Assembly (NCBI GenBank): GCA_015231715.1 | Contig: JADGBB010000001.1 | Span: 3,598-67,597, forward strand | DNA length: 64,000 nucleotides | DNA from: Candidatus Omnitrophota bacterium | GTDB lineage: Bacteria; Omnitrophota; Koll11; Tantalellales; Tantalellaceae | Direction of reading: 5' to 3' | Part shown: piece by piece, positions 44,951 through 53,949 of the stretch | Numbering within the stretch: position 1 is the stretch's first letter | Layout: each line of letters starts with the position of its first letter | Translations under genes and position numbers: made by a program | The notes under the pieces: generated by a model | What the model was told of the DNA's origin: nothing | Databases searched by the model: none | What the model saw: the letters and a program-made list of their open reading frames with translations, nothing else

Positions 44951-45174
44951 TTCCAATAAATTAAAGTTCTTTAAATATTTCGAATAGCGTTTATCTTCCT
45001 TCAAATCAGTAAATATTTTTTAAATCTACGCAATGTTGCCCCTGAATGGTATCTAGCTATATCTTCATCAAACATAAAAAATATTCTTTTATGAAACACT
45101 TCGGAGAAAACTCTTTCCTAAATATATTAGAGAATTAAGGATTTCATAGTAATTAAATGTGGCTTGAACACAAG

Positions 45175-48100
45175 TTATGCTGCTCTTAAGATGTCGTGTA
45201 TTGCTATTTGTAGTTCTTTTATTGCGGCATAAACCATTGGCGGTAGTGCCATGGTTATCGCTAAATTCAATCGTACTCTTGGCGAATTATCTACCATATT
45301 AAGCAATGTCTGTTCAGTAATTTTCATTTTCCCATCAAAAACAGTGTTGTAAATTTCCTGCATTCTTGCAATCATGCAAGTATCTTTAATGAGTTGTCGG
45401 ACCTCTTCATCTTCGATAATTTTAACGCCATGACCGCGATTTTTAGCCATAGCTAACGCAGCCTTGGAAAAACCTATTGTTACCGCTGTTTCAAAATGCC
45501 TTAATGCGGTCTGGGCGTCAATGCCGTCAGGGACTTCATCCATAGCAATCGGGTATTGGTTTGTTGCAAGATCTAAACCGCTATTCTCTCTTTTTATGAA
45601 CTCAAGCCATTCTTTAGATAATATAGGTATTTCAATAGCAGTTGATGAAGTGTCAGAATTTATTTTGCTTATAAAATATTCATCAGGAGTTACATTTTTA
45701 TTAAAACTACCGGATAGCGCATTCATTTTTAATTTTAGTAGTTCTAAAATATTAGATTCAGAAGGCGCTTCAGCTATGAGTTTTTTTAATTTTTCAGGAA
45801 CAAAATTATTAACTGTAAAATTGTTTTTGAATGAAAAATGTACATTATCGTGATCCCCGTATAGAAGTATTAGATAGGCCCATACAGTTATGTCATTTTC
45901 CATCTTCTCTGTATCTTTTGTTGAAAACAAAGTCGGATCAATTATGAAATTAATTGGCTCAGAAAGATTATTATTTTTGAAGAGCAAATTCTCCAGGCCT
46001 TTCATCATTTTACGGCAATTATCGTTCAGTGTGATAAGGTATTCTGCTGCTTTCTCCTTGGGATCCGTTTCTTTAATATTATCTGTTTGATCGGTTTTAG
46101 GTTTGATATATTTTGATACTATATTTTTCGCATGATCGTAGATTGCTTTTTTTAACTGGGCTGTGTCTTCAATGTTGAAACTGAGACTTGTAATATCAAC
46201 ATCATCCTTGAAATAGGACTTGGCAAAATTTTCTAAAGCTTTATTCTTTGTATTATTTTCATTGTCGCCCATTAGATTAAGTACTTTTACTAAATTATCA
46301 ATCCTTATATCCAGAGCGAACTTTAAATATCTTTCTTTATCTCCTTGTATCTCCCAGAAATCTCCTAGATCAGTAATTTTTCCGAAAATATCTGAATTGA
46401 TTATTGAACCATGCATGCTTTCCATTATATTGTTTTCTATCATCACTCTCATATTGTTACCATAATTCTCGCTTAGTATTTCGCTGTATCTTTCATGCGT
46501 TAACCCGTATTCTTCCATGATCGAATTAAAGTTTTCGTAATTTGGGCTTGTATCTCTATTGAAAAATACAGACAACCTTCTATAGTCGCCTACAGGTGTT
46601 CTGAGAATAATTTTGAATGGTGTCTCTAACGGCAAGGTTGCAAGGCTCCATCTTGTCAGCTGGCCTCCTGTTTTTAATGCATTTATATTTCTGGGAATGG
46701 TTGTTCCATATTCATTGCCTAAACCAACAGGATTGCCTGCACCATACTGATGAATCCAAGGAAGAAAAACACCTTGTTCACCTTGATATTTAGTATCCTT
46801 TGTAGAAGGGAACATCCCATTAATATTGTGTTCTTCATATGCAGGCGTCCCGGCATTTTTGAATTCCAAACCAAAAACTTTAGTGCTGTGTTGTGTCAAA
46901 TTCGAAATATCTTTTTTGCCAGTAATTATTGTAGATCCGACTTCGTCGTTGACCGTGTTTATGGTATATTGCACAGGCAAAACGAATGATCGTCCGGCTA
47001 CTCCCAGAACCGGAACACGAAAAGCAGTCCCGTTTGAATCAACTACTTTTATCAGACCAAAACGTTTATATATTTCTTCATAAGTGAGTTCTCTTATAAA
47101 TCCTGAATCTTTACTGCCTTCTATCATATCGTAAAAAGGCCCACTTATAAGAACTAATGCACCCTTACTATTGTTGATAGATTTTTTCAGATATTGTGGA
47201 AACTCAACACCTTTAGGAATATCCCAAGTTTCACCTTCTTTGTAATATACATCTGCTTCGATCGCCTTGAAGGGTTTGCCTGTTTTAAAATATTGCAGTA
47301 ATCCGGTTTCAGGATCCATCACTATACTTGCCGGTAATTCTTTCCCTATTGCGTCAACCACAGTAGACATTTGATCTTTCAATTCATACAAATCTGATGA
47401 TGCTTCATAGGGAACGAAAGATTTTGTTGTGTCAGTCGGGCTATGATTTATTTTATTTTCTTCATTTTTGGTTTTGTTGTTCAGCATGAAATTGAGCATA
47501 AAATTTGAGGCTAAACCGGAAGTTACTGATCTTTTTTGCTCCGGAGTTCTTTCTTTCATTTCTTCCGAAAAAGCCTTTTGAGCCGAGACCAAAACATTAG
47601 TATCAATACCTTTAACAAGCTCAAGATATCTGTCCATTCTTCTTTGGCTCCAGTATCTCCAAATAAATGGATCTAAACCGGTAAGCCTTGATGCTGATTC
47701 TTTAGAAAGTATTGCTGCCGGTAAGCCTCCCTGTATGGGCATAATGGCGTGCTGCTCACCGTCGTAAATCCATGTATCCGTTGCTCCGATCGATTTATAA
47801 TATTCAACAAGTTTATTCTGTTCAACGCCCCAAGCTATGTGAATATCATCCTTTATAATTCCTTTTTTTGCCCACAAGATAAGGTAATGTGTTTTTATTA
47901 AAAAATTCCCAAGATTTAATCCGCTAAATTCTTTTTTGATGTCAAAACGGTCTCTTGTAGCTTTTCCAACTTCTGCTATTCCTTGTGAACTGCCGGGTTC
48001 GAACTCCATGATCAGTTCATTTTTATCATTAATAGAAAAAATATATTTAAAAATTTCATCAGTAGTTTTGTCTACCCACTCAGTTTTTGCAGTATCACCA

Positions 48101-50193
48101 AGCAGATCCCATATATTGAAATTGTATTTCTCATAAAGATAAAATAAATCAGCAATTTTTTCTGGTTTAAGATAAGAAACTCTGTTATCTTCCATGAAAC
48201 TTCGTTTAGGAGGAGTGAATTTGACATTCACCATATCGACATATTTATAATAAAAAACTTTCAATCTGTTTTTTACATCTTCATCAATATCAAGAACTGA
48301 TTCCAATAAACTATTTATTCTGGCGAGTTCTATCCTATTAACCACCTCATTGACTGTTTCTGCTAAACTCATATCACTGCTGTCAAGAATTTCAGCTCCT
48401 TTTGGTATGGTCGCAGGCATATGCTTACGTTCTCTATCCAACCTATCCCTTGTTTCAATGTTTTTAGCGATCAAAGTAATTACATTTTTAAGTAGATCAT
48501 CTTCGGATAAAGTCTTTTTTAAAATGTCATATTCAGTTTCTGATACGCCCATTTCCGTGCAATATACAGTTTTAAGATTTGACATTTTTATTAACTGTTC
48601 TGTTCTTCTTAATGCACGGACCTCAGGTGTTGCTGACATAAATAATTTCAAATCTGCATCCGGAGCAAGTTCTATGCCAGTTACTCTTCCTTCAAAAATT
48701 ATAGAAATACCCATTTCTTTTAGCACTCGCACCCAATCTCTTATCTTTTTTACGGCTATCTGTCTTATTTCAGGGATAGCGGACACATAAGGAACATTAT
48801 CTGTTATTTGAGTGGAATAAAAAATGTCGGTAATATTGTTTCGTTCATAGTACGTAATATATTTGTCATTTTCCTCTTTTATTTCAAAATCCTTCATGTT
48901 TATAGTAGCTGCGATTTTTATTAATTTATTGATAGCTGCTTCATCCATGTTAGGGGTTAACTCTACACCTTCTTTTAAAGCAAGCATTGTAATAAGCCGG
49001 TACATCTGACCATATGAAAAGAAGACAGCTCCTAACCTTTTGGCAGCTGTTCTGGATGTTGTTGATTTTCCTGTTCCGCTGGGACCGTCAATTGTTGCTA
49101 CAAAACTATCATTGTATGTCGGTTGTTTGCAAAGAATAGGTTCTGTTTTTAATTCTTGGTAATCTCTAATGTCTATATGTGCACGTTTAACAAATTTGTT
49201 ATGTACAAGGTCTTTTTCTCCTGTAATTGCAGCTGGGCCAAACATTGATTCCCATAAATTTTCGGCATTATATGAAAGTGGAGTTGTTTCAAGGCGCCAT
49301 CTTGTTTTAATCTCGTCGTCTTTTAGTAATTCTTTAATTGTTTCAACTATGAGGTTTCTTCCTACACGCCGTTCTCTCTCCTTCTTGAAAACATATTGAA
49401 AATATATTTTATAACCTGTATCACCAACTTTTCCATACGAAATATATCCTAAAACCGGACCTCCGACTTCTCGTATAATTATCATCTCATCATTAACTCT
49501 GTTTATTCCATCAGCATAATCAACAACAAAATCCGGAGTGTCTTCTTTATATGCATTTATAGTTTCATTTATAATTCTCTTTCTTAATTCTTTGTCCTGT
49601 ATTTTTGATGTATAAATAATTGCAGCTTTGGCAAGTTTACGTCCTCTTTTGAGCTCCATATCTACATACTTTATGCTTTGAGAATCGTTTGCAGGCTCCA
49701 TAGCATCAATAATTTCTATGCTTATATTTTTTTCATCTTTTTGAAGATCTTCTAACTTTTTCTTATTTGAAGTCAATCTCAAACGTGTCCCTTTGTATGT
49801 GCCATTAAATATACGAAGATCAACAACAGTTTTACCTTCATTATCAAATGATTGCGTAGGTTGAACGTCTAAAAATCTAACTCCATCAATACTTGCATAC
49901 CATTTATCTAATAAAGCATTTATTTCATGAAAAGGTATTTTAGGGTTTTTATGAATTGTTGATAATATCAACGCGACTTCAATCTCGAAAAGTTTTGATT
50001 GTTTTTGACCAACTACCTCAGTAATTGGATTAAAAATAGACTGAACCTGTAGATCAGTATTTTCGAATGATTTACAAGTAGAAGTAAAAGCATTTTGGGT
50101 GCTATTAAAGATCAAAATAAGTGACAAACCAACAGAAACAATTGTCTTTGATACTTTGATTTTATACTTTCTTTTAGAATTGTTGTTTTTCAT
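45175..50193 (-). CDS. Giant exported-type protein with GNAT-like and cytidylate kinase domains
   Basis: 1,672 aa; AGGGG precedes the ATG. Signal-like N-terminus (IVSVGLSLILIFNSTQNAFT). Residues ~235-315 form a GNAT-like fold (IIIREVGGPVLGYISYG; ERRVGRNLIVETI). Residues ~365-625 are a cytidylate kinase: ATIDGPSGTGKSTTSRTAAK (P-loop), GRVTGIELAPDADLKLFMSA (acceptor-side motif) and ETRDRLDRERKHMPATIPKG with the final D-S-S region. The core motifs look complete. The next ~800 residues are unassigned. The tail ends AIHDILRAA as in other giants. CMP kinases are cytosolic; one inside an exported-looking giant is unexpected, and the signal could instead be a membrane anchor. Confidence 0.82.
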   Translation of the reverse strand: MKNNNSKRKYKIKVSKTIVSVGLSLILIFNSTQNAFTSTCKSFENTDLQVQSIFNPITEVVGQKQSKLFEIEVALILSTIHKNPKIPFHEINALLDKWYASIDGVRFLDVQPTQSFDNEGKTVVDLRIFNGTYKGTRLRLTSNKKKLEDLQKDEKNISIEIIDAMEPANDSQSIKYVDMELKRGRKLAKAAIIYTSKIQDKELRKRIINETINAYKEDTPDFVVDYADGINRVNDEMIIIREVGGPVLGYISYGKVGDTGYKIYFQYVFKKERERRVGRNLIVETIKELLKDDEIKTRWRLETTPLSYNAENLWESMFGPAAITGEKDLVHNKFVKRAHIDIRDYQELKTEPILCKQPTYNDSFVATIDGPSGTGKSTTSRTAAKRLGAVFFSYGQMYRLITMLALKEGVELTPNMDEAAINKLIKIAATINMKDFEIKEENDKYITYYERNNITDIFYSTQITDNVPYVSAIPEIRQIAVKKIRDWVRVLKEMGISIIFEGRVTGIELAPDADLKLFMSATPEVRALRRTEQLIKMSNLKTVYCTEMGVSETEYDILKKTLSEDDLLKNVITLIAKNIETRDRLDRERKHMPATIPKGAEILDSSDMSLAETVNEVVNRIELARINSLLESVLDIDEDVKNRLKVFYYKYVDMVNVKFTPPKRSFMEDNRVSYLKPEKIADLFYLYEKYNFNIWDLLGDTAKTEWVDKTTDEIFKYIFSINDKNELIMEFEPGSSQGIAEVGKATRDRFDIKKEFSGLNLGNFLIKTHYLILWAKKGIIKDDIHIAWGVEQNKLVEYYKSIGATDTWIYDGEQHAIMPIQGGLPAAILSKESASRLTGLDPFIWRYWSQRRMDRYLELVKGIDTNVLVSAQKAFSEEMKERTPEQKRSVTSGLASNFMLNFMLNNKTKNEENKINHSPTDTTKSFVPYEASSDLYELKDQMSTVVDAIGKELPASIVMDPETGLLQYFKTGKPFKAIEADVYYKEGETWDIPKGVEFPQYLKKSINNSKGALVLISGPFYDMIEGSKDSGFIRELTYEEIYKRFGLIKVVDSNGTAFRVPVLGVAGRSFVLPVQYTINTVNDEVGSTIITGKKDISNLTQHSTKVFGLEFKNAGTPAYEEHNINGMFPSTKDTKYQGEQGVFLPWIHQYGAGNPVGLGNEYGTTIPRNINALKTGGQLTRWSLATLPLETPFKIILRTPVGDYRRLSVFFNRDTSPNYENFNSIMEEYGLTHERYSEILSENYGNNMRVMIENNIMESMHGSIINSDIFGKITDLGDFWEIQGDKERYLKFALDIRIDNLVKVLNLMGDNENNTKNKALENFAKSYFKDDVDITSLSFNIEDTAQLKKAIYDHAKNIVSKYIKPKTDQTDNIKETDPKEKAAEYLITLNDNCRKMMKGLENLLFKNNNLSEPINFIIDPTLFSTKDTEKMENDITVWAYLILLYGDHDNVHFSFKNNFTVNNFVPEKLKKLIAEAPSESNILELLKLKMNALSGSFNKNVTPDEYFISKINSDTSSTAIEIPILSKEWLEFIKRENSGLDLATNQYPIAMDEVPDGIDAQTALRHFETAVTIGFSKAALAMAKNRGHGVKIIEDEEVRQLIKDTCMIARMQEIYNTVFDGKMKITEQTLLNMVDNSPRVRLNLAITMALPPMVYAAIKELQIAIHDILRAA

Positions 50194-50200
50194 TTTCCCC

Positions 50201-50218
50201 TAATTTATATATAAATTA
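50201..50218. promoter_or_regulatory. 18-bp perfect palindrome upstream of the 1,672-aa gene
   Basis: TAATTTATATATAAATTA, perfectly symmetrical, ending just upstream of the ribosome site. In AT-rich DNA it could be chance. The rest of 50194-50567 holds no gene: only AT-rich sequence, the duplicate at 50430-50460 and a GC-rich repeat at 50530-50565. Confidence 0.3.
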
Positions 50219-50429
50219 AGTAATACCTAATATTTAGGCTCTCATAAAGTTATAATCATTCACAATTATACATTAATTAAAAAGTTATAACAAGTAAAAG
50301 CTAGCAAAGTATTTTATTCTTAACTTAACAAATTAGCGACAGGTACGAATTAATTAAATTAAACAAAGTTAGATTGCTTTGGATTTATTGTGGAAATATA
50401 TATGAGAAAAGTTTATATACGTTCAATTC

Positions 50430-50460
50430 TAATCTTCTAAAGGGAAAATGTACGGGAAAA
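50430..50460 (-). pseudogene. Remnant of a duplicated gene end
   Basis: 31 bp identical to 51833-51863, the 3' end of the MORN-like gene. On the minus strand it still reads LFPYIFPLED then a stop, the same C-terminal peptide. The rest of the copy is not recognisable. Confidence 0.6.
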
Positions 50461-50567
50461 GCGGAAACATATTAAGAAGCGGTATCACCGTGTGGAGAAA
50501 GACAATAAAAACTGGGGCTGATTATTTGAAATTGCTTCGGCTACGCCTCGCCGGCCGCGCTACAAGT

Positions 50568-50867
50568 TTACACCAGATAATCCACGACTGACCCGGCTTC
50601 AACTAATTGTTTCAGCTTCGCAACTACTTTAAGATGTTCAGGATGGTCTTGATATGTGCTTAAAGCTTGCTCATCAGCGAACTCGGTATAAAAAAATATA
50701 TCTTTAGCACGAGAGCTCTCGGTAATATTTATTCCTACTTCAAGGGCCAATATCCCCGGGACGTTGGTTTTAAGACTTTCAAGCAACTTGGCAGCCTCAT
50801 TTATGGTCTCATTTTTTGATTTGTCTTTGATATTCTGGACATTCCACATTAGGACATGTTTAATCAT
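50568..50867 (-). CDS. Dabb-family stress-responsive alpha-beta barrel protein
   Basis: 99 aa, normal length. AAAAGGAGCCCC before the ATG is a strong ribosome site. IKHVLMWNVQ at the N-terminus, LEVGINI, DIFFYTEFADEQALSTYQDH and HLKVVAKLKQLV match the dimeric alpha-beta barrel Dabb family, related to ferredoxin-like monooxygenases. Most members have unknown substrates. Cytosolic. It follows the broken flavodoxin gene on the same strand. Confidence 0.85.
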   Translation of the reverse strand: MIKHVLMWNVQNIKDKSKNETINEAAKLLESLKTNVPGILALEVGINITESSRAKDIFFYTEFADEQALSTYQDHPEHLKVVAKLKQLVEAGSVVDYLV

Positions 50868-50885
50868 GGGGCTCCTTTTTAATCA

Positions 50886-51042
50886 TTATGTAAGTTCAGG
50901 TAATTTTTCTTTGTAGATATTAAATTCATCAATTTTATAATCAGGATTTCACTTTAAACTCTTCTAAAAAAGATTGAGAAACCTTAAGCGTTCTTGATTC
51001 GGCGCCTCGAGGACTAGCGACAATATGCAATAATTTTTTCAT
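50886..51042 (-). pseudogene. Azoreductase-like flavodoxin fold, truncated and frameshifted
   Basis: GGTGGAGG then ATG 51042. The reading starts KKLLHIVASPRGAESRTLKV, the typical N-terminus of FMN-dependent NADH:quinone/azo reductases (about 200 aa). After KVKS a stop appears, but the next frame continues with PDYKIDEFNIYKEKLPELT, the expected following segment, to TAA 50886. Only ~52 residues remain, so it is dead. Confidence 0.72.
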
Positions 51043-51059
51043 ATATACCTCCACCTTTT

Positions 51060-51386
51060 TTAAACGTCACAACAAAGATGAACTGCGAGCCACACAGTTT
51101 TTTTATTAAGGCTCGTCATATCAACTCGGTGGCGTTGACTTGCTTTAATAAAGATATAATCTCCGGGTTTCATCTTTATATTTGAAATAGCATCATCAAA
51201 AGATAACTCAGCATAACCAGAAAGCAAAATAACCCATTCGTCCATGTCCTGGATAAGCCATTCCCCTTGAGGCGTAGCCTGCCCATCCGAAACTATCCGT
51301 TCTATTCTAATCCCTTTGTTATCAATAATGTTTTCAAACAATTCTTCTTTAAGGACTTTAGGTATATTTTCAAAAATGTTCTTCAT
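51060..51386 (-). CDS. Cupin-domain protein
   Basis: 108 aa, a single small beta-barrel. Key segments: QGEWLIQDMDEWVILLSGYA, in which EW...L.G corresponds to the first cupin motif, and KPGDYIFIKASQRHRVD, the second motif with its GD and terminal H. The metal site is reduced compared with canonical cupins. Function unknown. There is no good ribosome site before the ATG and no obvious promoter. Lies on the minus strand between a broken flavoprotein gene and a membrane protein. Confidence 0.78.
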   Translation of the reverse strand: MKNIFENIPKVLKEELFENIIDNKGIRIERIVSDGQATPQGEWLIQDMDEWVILLSGYAELSFDDAISNIKMKPGDYIFIKASQRHRVDMTSLNKKTVWLAVHLCCDV

Positions 51387-51419
51387 ATAGGTTTATGATG
51401 TACAATCAGGGACATAATT

Positions 51420-51803
51420 TTAATTTAGGCAAGATTCCAAGTAGTGCGCTAAGTCTGCTTTCCTGCATCCCATTATACCTACTTTAATGTTTTTTGCTGT
51501 TAACACCTTTGTGGCGTCTCTAATGACAGTGATAAGAACTATCAGTTTTACAAGCGGGACCAGCATTCCTATTGCATATAACCATGCGTTTTTTATTTTT
51601 AAAGCTTTTGCTAAACGATATACTATAAAAATTACAACTATGCCTGCAATGATTGATAAAGGTAATAAAACAATTCCTACCGCTGGGATAAGCGAGGATA
51701 AATATCCTATTATGATAAAAAGAAATAACCAGCATATTAGTTTTTGGTATTTAGCTATATTTTTGATATCTTCTTTTTCGTAAATTTGTTCTATTTTTTC
51801 CAT
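51420..51803 (-). CDS. Membrane protein, unknown
   Basis: 127 aa; AAAGGAGACCAA precedes the ATG. Three hydrophobic segments (about 21-37, 40-62 and 71-95: ICWLFLFIIIGYLSSLIPAV; IVLLPLSIIAGIVVIFIVY; AWLYAIGMLVPLVKLIVLI). The C-terminal tail contains two Cys (IMGCRKADLAHYLESCLN). The family is not recognised. Its spacing to the MORN-like gene upstream is 28 bp, so one transcript is likely. Confidence 0.65.
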   Translation of the reverse strand: MEKIEQIYEKEDIKNIAKYQKLICWLFLFIIIGYLSSLIPAVGIVLLPLSIIAGIVVIFIVYRLAKALKIKNAWLYAIGMLVPLVKLIVLITVIRDATKVLTAKNIKVGIMGCRKADLAHYLESCLN

Positions 51804-51831
51804 TTGGTCTCCTTTGATTTTTAACGCATAC

Positions 51832-52383
51832 TTAATCTTCTAAAGGGAAAATGTACGGGAAAAATGGTTTAGCATAACCTATTTTTGTTTCAGATCCTTC
51901 ATTTCCTTCGTTATCATAATATTCTATTGATTCGCCGGCAAGCGGTGGAATCGGGGCGTATTCTTCGTTCGGGTCAGGTGATTGATCGCCGAAGTATTTT
52001 TTATCGATTAGATCGCCTTCTTCATTGTATTGTTTGTATTCGGTGAGGCGGCCCTGGGCGTTATAGTATCCTTCACCTATCATATTGCCGCCTGAATATT
52101 TCCATTTCATTGCCGCCCAGCCGTCGGAGCTTTCTTTTAGTCCGCCGTATTTGCTGAAATTAGCGAGAGATATCTTTTTTCCGTTCGTATCGTATTCTTC
52201 CTGCAGTTCTATATCGCCGTCAATGTCATAATATGTTTTTTCAATTAAGTTATTCTGATCATCGAATACTTCGGCTGTTCTGACCTTCCCATTATCCCAA
52301 TATTCATTTTTAGTTTCTGATAATGCAAAAGATGTTTGCAAAATTAATACTGCTGATATTGCTAATACTGCGGTTATTTTCAT
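51832..52383 (-). CDS. Exported MORN/YwqK-like repeat protein
   Basis: 183 aa; AAGGAGGAAGTGA before the ATG. Signal peptide (ITAVLAISAVLILQTSFALS). Repeats of the MORN_2 type follow: EYWDNGKVRTAEVFDDQNNL, YYDIDGDIELQEEYDTNGKK, YYNAQGRLTEYKQYNEEGDL and YYDNEGNEG. Such repeats form beta-sheets and sometimes act as immunity-like proteins, but the periplasmic copies are mostly unassigned. The 3' end (FFPYIFPLED) is duplicated at 50430. Confidence 0.78.
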   Translation of the reverse strand: MKITAVLAISAVLILQTSFALSETKNEYWDNGKVRTAEVFDDQNNLIEKTYYDIDGDIELQEEYDTNGKKISLANFSKYGGLKESSDGWAAMKWKYSGGNMIGEGYYNAQGRLTEYKQYNEEGDLIDKKYFGDQSPDPNEEYAPIPPLAGESIEYYDNEGNEGSETKIGYAKPFFPYIFPLED

Positions 52384-52399
52384 TCACTTCCTCCTTAAT

Positions 52400-53014
52400 T
52401 TATGATTGCAAACTCTTGGCTAATTTGCGGCCGTTCTTTACGGCTTGATCGAAATAATATGATGTGCCCCTTTTTTCAACAGCACCGGCATATATGTCAC
52501 CTGTAATCTTTATATGAAATGAACTCTCAAGATAATCTTTTAAAAGTTTGCTTGCGTCATCGCAGAACATTCTTAACACAGGAGGAACTATTCCGGCACT
52601 TATTAGGAACATTGCTGATCTTTTTTTATTTGTACGAGGAGCCGGACAGCCTTTAAGAGGGCTGGTTCCGGGTTTTGCAAATATCCATATTGATCGTTCT
52701 ATGAAAGTTTTTAGAACTGCAGTCACATGGCCGCAATTGACGGGTGTCCCGAAAATATATCCGTCTGCATCCAGCATCTTATTGTAAATTTCCTGCATAT
52801 CATCATTTATTGAACATTTAGCTAAAGGCAAGTCCGGATCATCATTTCTGCAGGACATACAGCTGGTGCAGTATTTAATGTTTTTGTCTATAAGGCTGAT
52901 CTTTTCAACTTCTATTGAAGGATCAACTTGTCTGATACCTTCAACTGCCTTGTCTATCAGAATATCTATAGTTTTTCCTTTTCTGTAACTTCCGCTGATA
53001 GCAAGTATTTTCAT
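52400..53014 (-). CDS. NADPH-dependent FMN reductase with Cys cluster (Isf-like flavoprotein)
   Basis: 204 aa. ISGSYRKGKT (residues ~5-14) is the flavin phosphate loop and GTPVNCGHVTAVLKTFIERS (~90-110) the second flavin segment of the flavodoxin-like NAD(P)H oxidoreductase fold. CTSCMSCRNDDPDLPLAKC (~49-67) has four cysteines as CxxCxxC...C, as in iron-sulfur flavoproteins that bind a [4Fe-4S] cluster. Likely a redox enzyme of anaerobic metabolism. A weak AGAG ribosome site precedes ATG. Confidence 0.82.
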   Translation of the reverse strand: MKILAISGSYRKGKTIDILIDKAVEGIRQVDPSIEVEKISLIDKNIKYCTSCMSCRNDDPDLPLAKCSINDDMQEIYNKMLDADGYIFGTPVNCGHVTAVLKTFIERSIWIFAKPGTSPLKGCPAPRTNKKRSAMFLISAGIVPPVLRMFCDDASKLLKDYLESSFHIKITGDIYAGAVEKRGTSYYFDQAVKNGRKLAKSLQS

Positions 53015-53067
53015 TTTAATTTCTCTTTTTTGGGTTTTCCCCTGCTGCGTTTCAATGTATTATAAGA

Positions 53068-53859
53068 TTAATCCATAGGTTGAGAATTGTCATATTCGGG
53101 TATAATGCCGTTTAAGGCATTATCTACAAGATTTTTAATTTCTTCAGAAAAATCTGCATTTAAAACCCATCGTAAGTATGAAGGGTCTTTTATAACTATT
53201 TCTCTAAGCGAAAGTTTTTTTGCGTGTTTTCCGAACATCGGGTAAAGTTCTTTGTTCCACCAGCAGAATTTGCACTCGGCGTCAAAGAAATTACTTCGTT
53301 TTTTATAATCGATATCATTTAGATCATCAATTGATCCGGCATCTGTGCCGTATTTTTTTACCTGTTCTTCGAGTACTTTTAAAGTAGCTTCGGCATCACC
53401 TAGTGCAGTATGTGCTTCTAATAAGGGCTTATCGCAATAGAATTCATATGCTGCTGATAAGTCTCTTTTTTCTTTAACATGGTAAATTATTTGAGCATCA
53501 TATATAGATCGATTTTCCCATTCAAATTTAATGCCTGCGTCATATAATTCTCTTTGCAGCAGCGGAAAATCAAATCTTTTTGAGTTGAATCCGCCCAGGT
53601 CTGAATCACCAATAAAAGCTAAAACTTCTCCTGCAATCTTATTAAAAGATGGCTCGTTTTTAACATCTTCATTTGTAATATTGATAAGGTCAGATACTTC
53701 CTTTGGTATTGCTATCCCGGGATTTACCCGTTTTAAATATGTTGTTTTTTCACCGTCAGGCATACATTTGATCATGCCGATCTCTACAATTTTATCTTTT
53801 TCAATCCATGTACCGGTTGTTTCTAGGTCTAGTACTACTAGTGGTCTTGATAATTTCAT
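53068..53859 (-). CDS. DEDDh 3'-5' exonuclease (DnaQ/epsilon-like)
   Basis: 263 aa. VVLDLETTG (~8-16) gives the first two acidic residues, GFNSKRFDFPLLQREL (~94) the third, and HTALGDAEAT (~150-160) the H and D of the DEDDh site. The exonuclease domain covers ~1-170. The C-terminal ~90 residues include KFCWWNKELYPMFGKHAKKL and are unassigned. Family members proofread or degrade single-stranded DNA or RNA. AGGGAG precedes the ATG and an extended -10 lies 35 bp upstream. Confidence 0.87.
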   Translation of the reverse strand: MKLSRPLVVLDLETTGTWIEKDKIVEIGMIKCMPDGEKTTYLKRVNPGIAIPKEVSDLINITNEDVKNEPSFNKIAGEVLAFIGDSDLGGFNSKRFDFPLLQRELYDAGIKFEWENRSIYDAQIIYHVKEKRDLSAAYEFYCDKPLLEAHTALGDAEATLKVLEEQVKKYGTDAGSIDDLNDIDYKKRSNFFDAECKFCWWNKELYPMFGKHAKKLSLREIVIKDPSYLRWVLNADFSEEIKNLVDNALNGIIPEYDNSQPMD

Positions 53860-53893
53860 GCAATCATTCTCCCTGGTTATTTTGCTGATGAAT

Positions 53894-53902
53894 ATTATAG
53901 CA
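53894..53902 (-). promoter_or_regulatory. Extended -10 promoter of the exonuclease gene
   Basis: Read on the minus strand: TGCTATAAT. Predicted leader of about 28 nt, including the AGGGAG ribosome site. Confidence 0.5.
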
Positions 53903-53949
53903 CAAATATAACCGGCTCAAACTTATAAGAAATAATTTCTGCAAAACTA

